Assembly: GCA_021323255.1 (NCBI GenBank)
Contig: JAJTCL010000180.1
Coordinates: forward strand, 1 to 6,061
From: Propionibacteriaceae bacterium
GTDB taxonomy: Bacteria; Actinomycetota; Actinomycetes; Propionibacteriales; Propionibacteriaceae
Reading direction: 5' to 3'
Length of the DNA: 6,061 nt
In this document: in pieces, positions 1-5,017 of the stretch
Layout of the letters: the number at the start of each line of letters is the position of its first letter
Numbering within the stretch: position 1 is the stretch's first letter
The notes under the pieces: generated by a model
Told to the model about the DNA's origin: nothing
Databases searched by the model: none
What the model saw: only the letters and a program-made list of their open reading frames with translations
Translations under genes and position numbers: made by a program

Positions 1-24
1 CATGCTGCTCAATGAAAGCCTTGG

Positions 25-276
25 CTATGCGGTGCGGATTCGCGCTCGTGCGGCGCGACGCTTCAACGCTCGCCGTTCGTCTTCGCTGAGACCGCCCCAA
101 ACACCATGATCCTGACCAGCTTCCAGCGCCCATTGCAGGCATGCGTCTCTGACCTCGCATCGCCGGCAGACTTGCTTGGCCTCTTCTATCTGGAGAAGGG
201 CCGGGCCGGTATTCCCAATCGGGAAGAACAGCTCAGGGTCCTCGTCCAGGCAAGCGGCCCTGTGGCGCCAATCCAT
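25..276 (-). CDS. whiB1: WhiB-family iron-sulfur transcriptional regulator, WhiB1/WblE type
   Basis: An 83-residue cytoplasmic protein that binds a [4Fe-4S] cluster, which is sensitive to nitric oxide in characterised WhiB1, and regulates transcription together with the primary sigma factor. The four cluster cysteines are C9, C37, C40 and C46 (C-x27-C-x2-C-x5-C). They are followed by the family turn GVWGG at 58-62 and a basic C-terminal tail rich in Arg and Lys (about 68-82) for DNA contact. The N-terminus MDWRH and the segment DEDPELFFPIGN (11-22) match the WhiB1/WblE subgroup rather than WhiB2, WhiB3 or WhiB7. I chose the ATG at 276 because an AAGGAG ribosome site lies 10 bases upstream and because homologues begin at MDWRH. 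The frame stays open to an ATG at 342, but those extra 22 residues do not look like WhiB. The stop is TAG. The gene is divergent from the small membrane protein at 507. Family certain, subgroup highly likely. Confidence 0.96.
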   Translation of the reverse strand: MDWRHRAACLDEDPELFFPIGNTGPALLQIEEAKQVCRRCEVRDACLQWALEAGQDHGVWGGLSEDERRALKRRAARARIRTA

Positions 277-286
277 TGGCGTTACA

Positions 287-292
287 CTCCTT
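287..292 (-). promoter_or_regulatory. Ribosome binding site of whiB1
   Basis: The minus strand reads AAGGAG here, 10 bases before the ATG at 276. It decides the whiB1 start in favour of the 83-residue form, because the upstream in-frame ATG at 342 would place this site inside the coding region. Confidence 0.8.
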
Positions 293-376
293 ACTGGTGC
301 TCTGGGCCCCTGGCGTAGGACCCCGCAGGATGGGGAAGCCACGAGTCCTCTACACTGAGGCTTGACTCGCGCCCCC

Positions 377-417
377 CAAGACTTTCAAGTATTGAGAGTC
401 AATACAAGACTTTCGAG
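377..417. repeat. Direct repeats flanking a perfect palindrome in the whiB1 divergent intergenic region
   Basis: Two 13-base direct copies, CAAGACTTTCAAG at 377-389 and CAAGACTTTCGAG at 405-417, differ at one base. Between them lies a perfect inverted repeat, GTATTGA-GAG-TCAATAC, at 389-405. The palindrome begins on the last base of the first copy and ends on the first base of the second, so the block is continuous over 41 bp with a 28-bp period between the direct copies. It lies about 100 bp upstream of the whiB1 start and 90 bp upstream of the membrane protein start, where a shared operator would be expected. The repeats are seen directly. A role as a binding site for a dimeric regulator is inference, and I recognise no specific operator consensus. 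Confidence 0.6.
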
Positions 418-506
418 CGTTCGGTGGCTCACATTTCGGTTCTGTTACGGTCTTTGCCGTCCTTTCAACCGGTTGTACCCCCGTCTTTCGCCTCAAAACA
501 TCGGTC

Positions 507-905
507 ATGACGCACGCCCAGCCACACCAGCGACGGCCTGTGACAATTGTTGTTGCGGCTGCCTTGCTGGCACTTGAGGGACTGGTTGGATTGGCGTACG
601 CCGCGATTTCTGTCGGGCAGATCAGACTGTCTCGTGCTGCGGTGGGCGTCGGGGTGGCGATTCTGATGGCCGTCTTCGGAGTCTTCCTGCTCCTCGTGGC
701 GCGAGGCGTGTTCTTGGGCAGGCGGTGGAGCAGAGGGCCGGCGGTCGCGACTCAGTTGATCTTGCTGCCGATTGCTTGGAGCTTCCGAGGCGGTGTCACT
801 ACGTGGGTATCAGTAGCTCTTGCGGTGTTGGCAATCGTCGTTCTCATCGGATTGCTGCACCCGCGCTCAACCGCCGTCTTCGTTGGACCGGCAGCGGGCA
901 GCTAA
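507..905 (+). CDS. Small four-helix integral membrane protein, function unknown
   Basis: A 132-residue hydrophobic protein with four probable transmembrane segments at about 12-34, 45-67, 77-93 and 98-117. The N-terminus is short and polar (MTHAQPHQRRP) and the tail after LHPR (117-120) is short. The Arg-rich loop between helices 2 and 3 (R66 to R76, containing GRRWSRGPAV) should face the cytoplasm by the positive-inside rule. The G-R-R-W-x-R-x-P-A pattern resembles one I associate with small uncharacterised actinobacterial membrane proteins, but I cannot assign a family or activity. No catalytic motif or signal-peptidase site is visible. I kept the ATG at 507 because it gives a sensible cytoplasmic N-terminus before helix 1, although no clear Shine-Dalgarno precedes it. 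The gene is divergent from whiB1 across a 230-bp gap, and its stop (TAA, 903-905) is 15 bp from the stop of the converging ATPase gene. Coding status is likely, since the reading frame is uninterrupted and the hydrophobicity pattern is regular. Confidence 0.8.
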   Translation: MTHAQPHQRRPVTIVVAAALLALEGLVGLAYAAISVGQIRLSRAAVGVGVAILMAVFGVFLLLVARGVFLGRRWSRGPAVATQLILLPIAWSFRGGVTTWVSVALAVLAIVVLIGLLHPRSTAVFVGPAAGS

Positions 906-920
906 CCACAACGGCGAGCG

Positions 921-1769
921 CTAGTCGCCAATCACCTCCAGTGTTTGGATCAACTCCTCGTCATGTGCCGCTTCCGCCTCAGCCTGCTGCTTGACCCGGC
1001 GGAGGAATGACTTGGTGCGCTCTTCCTTGGGATTCAGCAGCACCTCGTTCGGTGCGCCTTCCTCGACGACCACACCTTGATCCATGAAGACCACCCGATC
1101 GGCGACTTCACGCGCGAAGCCCATCTCATGTGTCACCACGATCATGGTGGTGCCCTCGTTTGCGAGATTGCGCATGACGCCGAGGACCTCGCCGACCAAC
1201 TCTGGGTCGAGCGCGGACGTGGGTTCATCGAAGAGCAGCAGTTCCGGCTTCATTGCCAGCGCACGCGCTATCGCCACCCGCTGCTGCTGCCCACCAGAAA
1301 GCTGTGAGGGATAGAAGTTGGCTCGCTCCCCCAACCCCACCATGTCGAGGAGCTCGAGTGCCTCCTTCTTGATCTGATCCTTGGGGAGTCGCTTGACCTT
1401 GACCGGCGCTTCCATCACGTTTTCGATGGCGGTCATATGCGGGAACAGATTGAAGCGCTGAAAGACCATGCCGATCCGCGACCGCTGCCGCGCGATGTCT
1501 TTGTCTTTACGCACGTGCAGCTTGCCCTTGCGCTCCTCGATCCCGACGAGTTCGCCGCCAACCCAGATCCGACCGCCGGTCAGAGTTTCCATCTGGTTGA
1601 TCAGTCGCAGGAAGGTGGTCTTGCCTGACCCGCTAGGGCCCAACAAGCAGACGACTTGTTTGGCGTCGACATCGAGGTCAATCCCTTTCAGCACCTCATG
1701 ACTGCCAAACGCCTTGGTGACGTTGACGGCACGGACGAGGTTGTCGCTCTCCGTCGCCGTGGCCGTCAT
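921..1769 (-). CDS. Amino acid ABC transporter ATP-binding protein (GlnQ/HisP type)
   Basis: The cytoplasmic ATPase of a polar amino acid importer, 282 residues, which hydrolyses ATP as a dimer to drive the permease encoded just upstream. All nucleotide-binding motifs are intact: Walker A GPSGSGKT (44-51), Q-loop Q104 in MVFQRFNLFPH, signature LSGGQ (157-161), Walker B LLLFDEP with catalytic E182, D-loop SALD (185-188) and switch H214. The segment FQRFNLFPHMTAIENVM and the spacing of the motifs are typical of the GlnQ/HisP/ArtP subfamily. The protein is somewhat longer than the usual 240-255 residues because of an acidic, Ala/Glu-rich C-terminal tail from about 261 and a charged insert near 77-93. 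Its ATG overlaps the permease TGA as ATGA, which implies translational coupling and justifies the start. The TAG stop at 921-923 faces the converging membrane protein gene across 15 bp. I see no strong hairpin terminator there. The substrate cannot be read from the ATPase. Confidence 0.97.
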   Translation of the reverse strand: MTATATESDNLVRAVNVTKAFGSHEVLKGIDLDVDAKQVVCLLGPSGSGKTTFLRLINQMETLTGGRIWVGGELVGIEERKGKLHVRKDKDIARQRSRIGMVFQRFNLFPHMTAIENVMEAPVKVKRLPKDQIKKEALELLDMVGLGERANFYPSQLSGGQQQRVAIARALAMKPELLLFDEPTSALDPELVGEVLGVMRNLANEGTTMIVVTHEMGFAREVADRVVFMDQGVVVEEGAPNEVLLNPKEERTKSFLRRVKQQAEAEAAHDEELIQTLEVIGD

Positions 1770-2740
1770 TTCGCCGCTCCGATCGCCAGACCCTTGGCCG
1801 CCTCATCCTTCTCCGCACTCACCGCGGCGCCGAACCCGCGCCCGAATCGCCGCTCCAGATACGCCTGGCCGACCATCAAAACACTGGAAGCGATCAGGTA
1901 GTAAATCGTGGCCGCGACCAGGATTGGGAAGATCTGGAAGGTTCGATTGCCGATGGCCTGCAGCTGGAAGAACAGCTCGGTGCCAACAGGAATGCCAATG
2001 AGCAGTGAGGTGTCTTTCAGCATCGCTATCGTCTCATTGCCGGTTGGCGGCACAATGACCCGCATTGCCTGCGGCAGCACAATCCGGCGCATGGCCTTGC
2101 CTCGGCTCATGCCGAGCGCTTGAGCCGCTTCCATCTGTCCCCTGTCAACGCTGAGAATTCCTGCCCGCGCGATTTCGGCCATATAGGCAGCCTCAGACGC
2201 TGCCAGACCGATCACGCCGCCCGCCAGGCCGACGAAGATCGCATTGGCATCGAAGGGTCCGATGCGCCAGTCGCCGCTTAGACCGAACCATTCGATGAAC
2301 TTCCAGTCGAAAGGCACACCAAGAGCGATGCCTTCTGCGAAGAGGAGTCCAAGCTGGCCCATGATGACGAGGAGCACATACCGAGGGATGGCGCGGAAGA
2401 ACCAGGTGTACAACCACGAAACACCCCTGAGGATGGGGTTGTCCGACAGCCGCATGACCGCCAGGATCACCCCCAAGGTCACGCCGAAAATCATCGCCAG
2501 GATCGTGACGAGGATGGTGCCCTTCCAGAAGCCCTCGATCACCGGGCTCTGGATCATTGCCTGAAGGACAAACGGCCAGTTGAACGCCGGGTTGAAGATC
2601 AGCATGTTGAGGAACATGAGGGCCAACACGACGATCACGGCAATGGCGACCCAGCGCCAGGGGTGGCGAACCGGTGTCGCGTGTATTAGCCCGGGGCGCT
2701 CATCGCTGACCGCTGGCCGGGTTTCTGTTGTGGTTGTCAC
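1766..2740 (-). CDS. Amino acid ABC transporter permease (HisM/GlnP family)
   Basis: The inner-membrane channel subunit of the importer, 324 residues from the chosen GTG start. After a polar N-terminus, hydrophobic segments lie at about 31-49, 74-96, 121-140, 167-184 and 271-292, with a further weak one near 245-263. The cytoplasmic coupling (EAA) loop is well conserved at about 204-223: EAAQALGMSRGKAMRRIVLP, the E-A-A-x3-G-x9-I-x-L-P pattern that docks on the ATPase. I chose GTG at 2740 because it overlaps the TGA of the binding-protein gene as GTGA. The longer frame from ATG at 2791 would add 17 residues that overlap the end of that gene and look nothing like a permease. The length exceeds the usual 215-250 residues of bacterial HisM/GlnP because of the N-terminal extension, a long loop around 140-165 and a C-terminal Ala/Lys tail. 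Only one permease gene is present, so a homodimer is expected by analogy with single-permease systems. Confidence 0.95.
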   Translation of the reverse strand: MTTTTETRPAVSDERPGLIHATPVRHPWRWVAIAVIVVLALMFLNMLIFNPAFNWPFVLQAMIQSPVIEGFWKGTILVTILAMIFGVTLGVILAVMRLSDNPILRGVSWLYTWFFRAIPRYVLLVIMGQLGLLFAEGIALGVPFDWKFIEWFGLSGDWRIGPFDANAIFVGLAGGVIGLAASEAAYMAEIARAGILSVDRGQMEAAQALGMSRGKAMRRIVLPQAMRVIVPPTGNETIAMLKDTSLLIGIPVGTELFFQLQAIGNRTFQIFPILVAATIYYLIASSVLMVGQAYLERRFGRGFGAAVSAEKDEAAKGLAIGAAK

Positions 2741-3633
2741 GACGACGGGTTGACTGTGAAGTCGGAGATGGCACCCTGCTCGACACCCCATTTCTCAAGC
2801 GCGGCCTTGTAGGTGCCCTCCTGTTCGAGCTGCTTCAGCGCCTCTACGATTGCCTGAGCGAACTCGGTCTCGCCCTTGGGCAGCACAAAGCCGTACGGGG
2901 CTGCATCGTAGATGTCGCCCAACGGCTCCAGCTTTCCGCCGGATTGCTTCACCGCGTATGCACCCACTGGCGAGTCGGCCAGCATGGCATCAGCCTTGCC
3001 AGTGACTACCGCGCTTGTCGCCTGAGCTTGACTGTCGTAAGACAAAACATTGATCTTGTTGCTCCCGCACTTCTTCTGACGCACCGGAAGATCGTCAGTC
3101 TCCTGCACGGTTCCGGTTTGCACGGCGACGTTCTTGCCGCAGGCGTTCTCCGGGTCGATGCCCTTGGGGTTGCCCGGTTGCGTGGCCCACTGGGTGCCGG
3201 CCTTGAAGTAGCTCACCATGTCAACCTCCTTCATGCGTTCCGGGTTGATGGTGAACGATGAGATGCCCATGTCGTACTTCTTGCCGGTGACACCGGTAAT
3301 GATGCTGCCGAATTTCGACGGTTCCCACTGGGTCTTGACGCCGAACTTCGCGGCGACCTGGTTGAAGAGATCGACCTCGAAGCCTTGGACTGTCTTGCCG
3401 TCGGCGGCCAAGAACTCATTCGGTGCGTAGGTCGGGTCGGTGCCAATCTTGATCACGCCCGCACTCTTGATGCTCTCAGGCAGTTTGCTGGCAAGGTCCA
3501 CGTTTTCGCTGACCGAGACCGATGGGGCCTCCTGGGCTCCCGGGTCCCCGCTTAACGAGCTCGATCCACAGGCGCTCAGAGCAAGTGCGGCGACCGAGGC
3601 CGCGACCACACCGAGCTTGATCCGGACATTCAT
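2737..3633 (-). CDS. Amino acid ABC transporter substrate-binding lipoprotein (SBP_bac_3 family)
   Basis: The extracellular, membrane-anchored receptor of the importer, 298 residues. A lipoprotein signal peptide (Lys/Arg then a hydrophobic stretch, 4-19) ends in the lipobox L19-S20-A21-C22. Cleavage before C22 and lipidation are predicted, followed by a Ser/Gly/Pro-rich linker to about residue 48. The mature part is a bacterial solute-binding family 3 domain (about 57-284) with the family signature GFEVDLFNQVAAKFG (84-98). By homology to HisJ-type proteins, R133 in SFTINPER should bind the ligand carboxylate and D220 in MLADSP the ligand amino group, so an alpha-amino acid ligand is likely; which one is not decidable here. 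C165 and C189 are the only other cysteines and could form a disulfide. The ATG at 3633 has a GAAGGGAG ribosome site 9 bases upstream. It is the first gene of the operon, and its TGA overlaps the permease GTG. Confidence 0.96.
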   Translation of the reverse strand: MNVRIKLGVVAASVAALALSACGSSSLSGDPGAQEAPSVSVSENVDLASKLPESIKSAGVIKIGTDPTYAPNEFLAADGKTVQGFEVDLFNQVAAKFGVKTQWEPSKFGSIITGVTGKKYDMGISSFTINPERMKEVDMVSYFKAGTQWATQPGNPKGIDPENACGKNVAVQTGTVQETDDLPVRQKKCGSNKINVLSYDSQAQATSAVVTGKADAMLADSPVGAYAVKQSGGKLEPLGDIYDAAPYGFVLPKGETEFAQAIVEALKQLEQEGTYKAALEKWGVEQGAISDFTVNPSS

Positions 3634-3642
3634 TATGTGCTG

Positions 3643-3650
3643 CTCCCTTC
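3643..3650 (-). promoter_or_regulatory. Ribosome binding site of the ABC operon's first gene
   Basis: The minus strand reads GAAGGGAG here, ending 9 bases before the ATG at 3633. It directly abuts the 3' arm of the hairpin at 3651-3678, so folding of that hairpin could affect ribosome access. Confidence 0.75.
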
Positions 3651-3678
3651 CAACCCAGGTCCTCGTGAGCCTGGGTTG
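3651..3678 (-). promoter_or_regulatory. Perfect 9-bp inverted repeat (hairpin) in the ABC operon leader
   Basis: In the minus-strand transcript CAACCCAGG is followed by a 10-base loop and then by CCTGGGTTG, giving nine perfect base pairs. The ribosome binding site of the binding-protein gene begins at the next base. There is no run of T after the stem on the minus strand, so it is not a standard intrinsic terminator. It may stabilise the operon mRNA, modulate translation or serve as a protein-binding site. The repeat is seen directly; the role is inference. Confidence 0.55.
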
Positions 3679-3690
3679 ATCTACCTTTCA

Positions 3691-3722
3691 CCGCCTTGTA
3701 GCGGCGGATGAGTCCTGAGGAC
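3691..3722 (-). promoter_or_regulatory. Two further inverted repeats in the leader between galK and the ABC operon
   Basis: At 3691-3707 five-base arms CCGCC/GGCGG enclose a 7-base loop. At 3712-3722 the sequence GTCCT-G-AGGAC is a perfect short palindrome. With the 9-bp hairpin at 3651-3678 they make three consecutive inverted repeats in about 72 bp between the galK stop and the ABC operon start. They could form a structured leader or a weak galK terminator without a T-tract. I recognise no known riboswitch consensus. Stems this short are common in GC-rich DNA. Confidence 0.35.
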
Positions 3723-3802
3723 AGTCTGAATCCTTCCACGCAAGGCTTGGGTTTGATTGACGCCGGTCGGTTTGGAATCCGATCGCAACGATGAAATGCG
3801 GC

Positions 3803-5017
3803 TCATCGAAGCCGCTGGGCGCCGGCGGATGGAACGGCGATGAAGTGCGCCGGCGGACCATATTCCGCGGTTGCGAAGCTCTGGGCGATCTCGTGTCCGA
3901 TCCTCTCGGCTTCGCCTGCCGGAACCAGTGCGATGATGCAACCGCCAAAACCGCCGCCGGTCATCCGAGCGCCGAGAGCTCCGGAGGCGCGGGCCACCTC
4001 TACGGCAAGGTCCACCGGCGGAACGGTGATCTCAAAGTCCTCCCGCATCGAGCTATGTGAAGCGTCCAGGAGCGGGGCCAGGTCGGCGATTCGGCCATTC
4101 CGCAGCACGTCGACGGCTTCCAGCACGCGAGCATTTTCCGATACCACATGGCGTACCCGGCGCTGAATCACCGGATCGGGAAGCTGGTTCAGGGCGGCAT
4201 CAAGCTCAGTGACGTCTCGCAGCGCAAGCACCCCCAGCAGCTGCGCGGCCTCCTCACAACTGGCTCGGCGGGCAGCATATTCGCTGTCGACCAGCGCATG
4301 GGGTGTCTTGGTATCCAGCACCAGGATCTCCAGGCCGGCTCTTGCTGTGTCGAATCGAACCTGCTCAGCGTCGTCGGTCCGGCAGTCGAAGAAGAGTGCG
4401 TGGCCGGCTGTGCACAACGTAGCGGCGGCCTGGTCCATGAGGCCTGTCGGAGCCCCGACGAAGGCATTCTCCGCGCGCCTGGCGAGCTTGGCGCGGTCCA
4501 GTCCGGAAATGTCGAGGTCGTTGAGGTCGGCCAGAGTGGTGAGCACGGCGCATTCCAGCGCAGCAGAGGAGGACAAGCCGGCACCTTCGGGCACGTCGGA
4601 TGTCAGCACCAGATCGGCACCGCCAACCCGATGCCCAGCCTGCTGAAGCGCCCAGACCACACCCGCGACGTAGGCCTGCCAGCCGGTCATCCCTGGCTGC
4701 AGGTCGGCGGTCTCGAAGGTTTCGGTCGAGTCATTGTTGAGCGAGGTGACACTCCAGGCGCCGTCATGTCGCGGAGCGGCTGCGATCAGCACCCGCTGTG
4801 CCAAGGCGAATGGCATGACGTAGCCATCGTTGTAATCGGTGTGTTCACCGATCAGGTTGACCCGACCAGGAGCAGCCCAGACCCCCGCTGGCTGCCGATC
4901 GGTGCGAACTCGGAAGTCCTGGATGAGGACGGCGGCGTCGTTGCTCACCCGACGCACTGTATCGGGCGAGATCACCTGACCCTTTGGAGCGGCGGTCCCG
5001 CCATAAGGTGAGTCCAT
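3803..5017 (-). CDS. galK: Galactokinase
   Basis: Phosphorylates alpha-D-galactose with ATP to galactose 1-phosphate in the cytoplasm, the first committed step of the Leloir pathway. The longest frame is 404 residues and all three GHMP-kinase motifs are present. Motif 1 is GRVNLIGEHTDYNDGY (51-66), the galactokinase signature, with R52, E58, H59 and D61. Motif 2 is the phosphate loop PEGAGLSSSAALE (143-155). Motif 3 is MTGGGFGGC (352-360). The likely catalytic base is D195 in GLMDQ, and SEYAARR (245-251) carries the tyrosine conserved near the sugar. The start is uncertain. The ATG at 5017 collides with the divergent oxidoreductase start and has no Shine-Dalgarno. In-frame GTGs at 4975 (AAAGGG four bases upstream) and 4948 (seven bases after TACAGT, possibly leaderless) give about 390 and 381 residues, closer to the usual family length and N-terminus. 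The gene ends in TGA, 169 bp before the ABC operon. No galT or galE is adjacent. Confidence 0.96.
   Translation of the reverse strand: MDSPYGGTAAPKGQVISPDTVRRVSNDAAVLIQDFRVRTDRQPAGVWAAPGRVNLIGEHTDYNDGYVMPFALAQRVLIAAAPRHDGAWSVTSLNNDSTETFETADLQPGMTGWQAYVAGVVWALQQAGHRVGGADLVLTSDVPEGAGLSSSAALECAVLTTLADLNDLDISGLDRAKLARRAENAFVGAPTGLMDQAAATLCTAGHALFFDCRTDDAEQVRFDTARAGLEILVLDTKTPHALVDSEYAARRASCEEAAQLLGVLALRDVTELDAALNQLPDPVIQRRVRHVVSENARVLEAVDVLRNGRIADLAPLLDASHSSMREDFEITVPPVDLAVEVARASGALGARMTGGGFGGCIIALVPAGEAERIGHEIAQSFATAEYGPPAHFIAVPSAGAQRLR
4956..4961 (-). promoter_or_regulatory. Possible -10 element for a leaderless galK transcript
   Basis: The minus strand reads TACAGT, matching the actinobacterial TANNNT -10 pattern. 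It is followed by seven bases and then an in-frame GTG of galK at 4948, so transcription could begin on the start codon itself. No good -35 hexamer is seen 16-18 bases upstream. Such hexamers also occur by chance, so this is only a candidate. Confidence 0.3.
5005..5012 (+). promoter_or_regulatory. Ribosome binding site of the MDR oxidoreductase
   Basis: AAGGTGAG matches the 16S anti-Shine-Dalgarno well. It lies three bases before the ATG at 5016 and six before the adjacent in-frame ATG at 5019, so either can be the start. It sits inside the longest galK frame, which argues that galK really starts further in. Confidence 0.6.

Noticed and set aside
277..342. N-terminal extension of WhiB1 from an ATG at 342.
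   Set aside because: The extra 22 residues lack WhiB character, the AAGGAG site at 287-292 points to the ATG at 276, and known WhiB1/WblE proteins begin at MDWRH.
362..391. TTGACT at 362-367 as a plus-strand -35 element for the membrane protein gene.
   Set aside because: No acceptable -10 hexamer occurs 16-19 bases downstream (TCAAGT or CAAGTA only), and the site is about 140 bp from the start codon, so I do not call a promoter.
906..920. Possible bidirectional terminator between the converging membrane protein and ATPase genes.
   Set aside because: The gap is only 15 bp and contains no stem with a T-run on either strand. Any termination must occur inside the neighbouring genes or by another mechanism.
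2741..2791. N-terminal extension of the permease from an ATG at 2791.
   Set aside because: It would overlap the last 17 codons of the binding-protein gene. The GTG at 2740 forms a clean GTGA overlap, matching the ATGA at the next junction.
2728..3261. Open frame of 177 codons on the plus strand, antisense to the binding-protein gene.
   Set aside because: It is fully covered by a convincing lipoprotein gene on the other strand and shows no recognisable domain, so it is a shadow frame.
3700..3730. Hammerhead-ribozyme-like string on the plus strand: GATGAGTCCTGAGGAC closely resembles the CUGAUGA core plus stem II of hammerhead ribozymes.
   Set aside because: The conserved GAAA after stem II is missing (AGTC is there), the core reads CGGATGA rather than CTGATGA, and I see no matching stem I/III with a cleavage site. 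It also lies antisense to the ABC operon leader. Most likely chance similarity caused by the short GTCCTGAGGAC palindrome.
3681..3948. Open frames of about 86 codons on the minus strand spanning the galK end and the ABC operon leader.
   Set aside because: They overlap the galK 3' end in other frames, have Arg/Pro/Ser-rich composition typical of out-of-frame GC-rich DNA, and lack a ribosome site or recognisable domain.
4148..5011. Long open frame of 287 codons on the plus strand, antisense to galK.
   Set aside because: It lies entirely within a full-length, motif-complete galactokinase gene. The translation shows no domain or regular secondary structure pattern, so it is a shadow frame typical of high-GC coding DNA.
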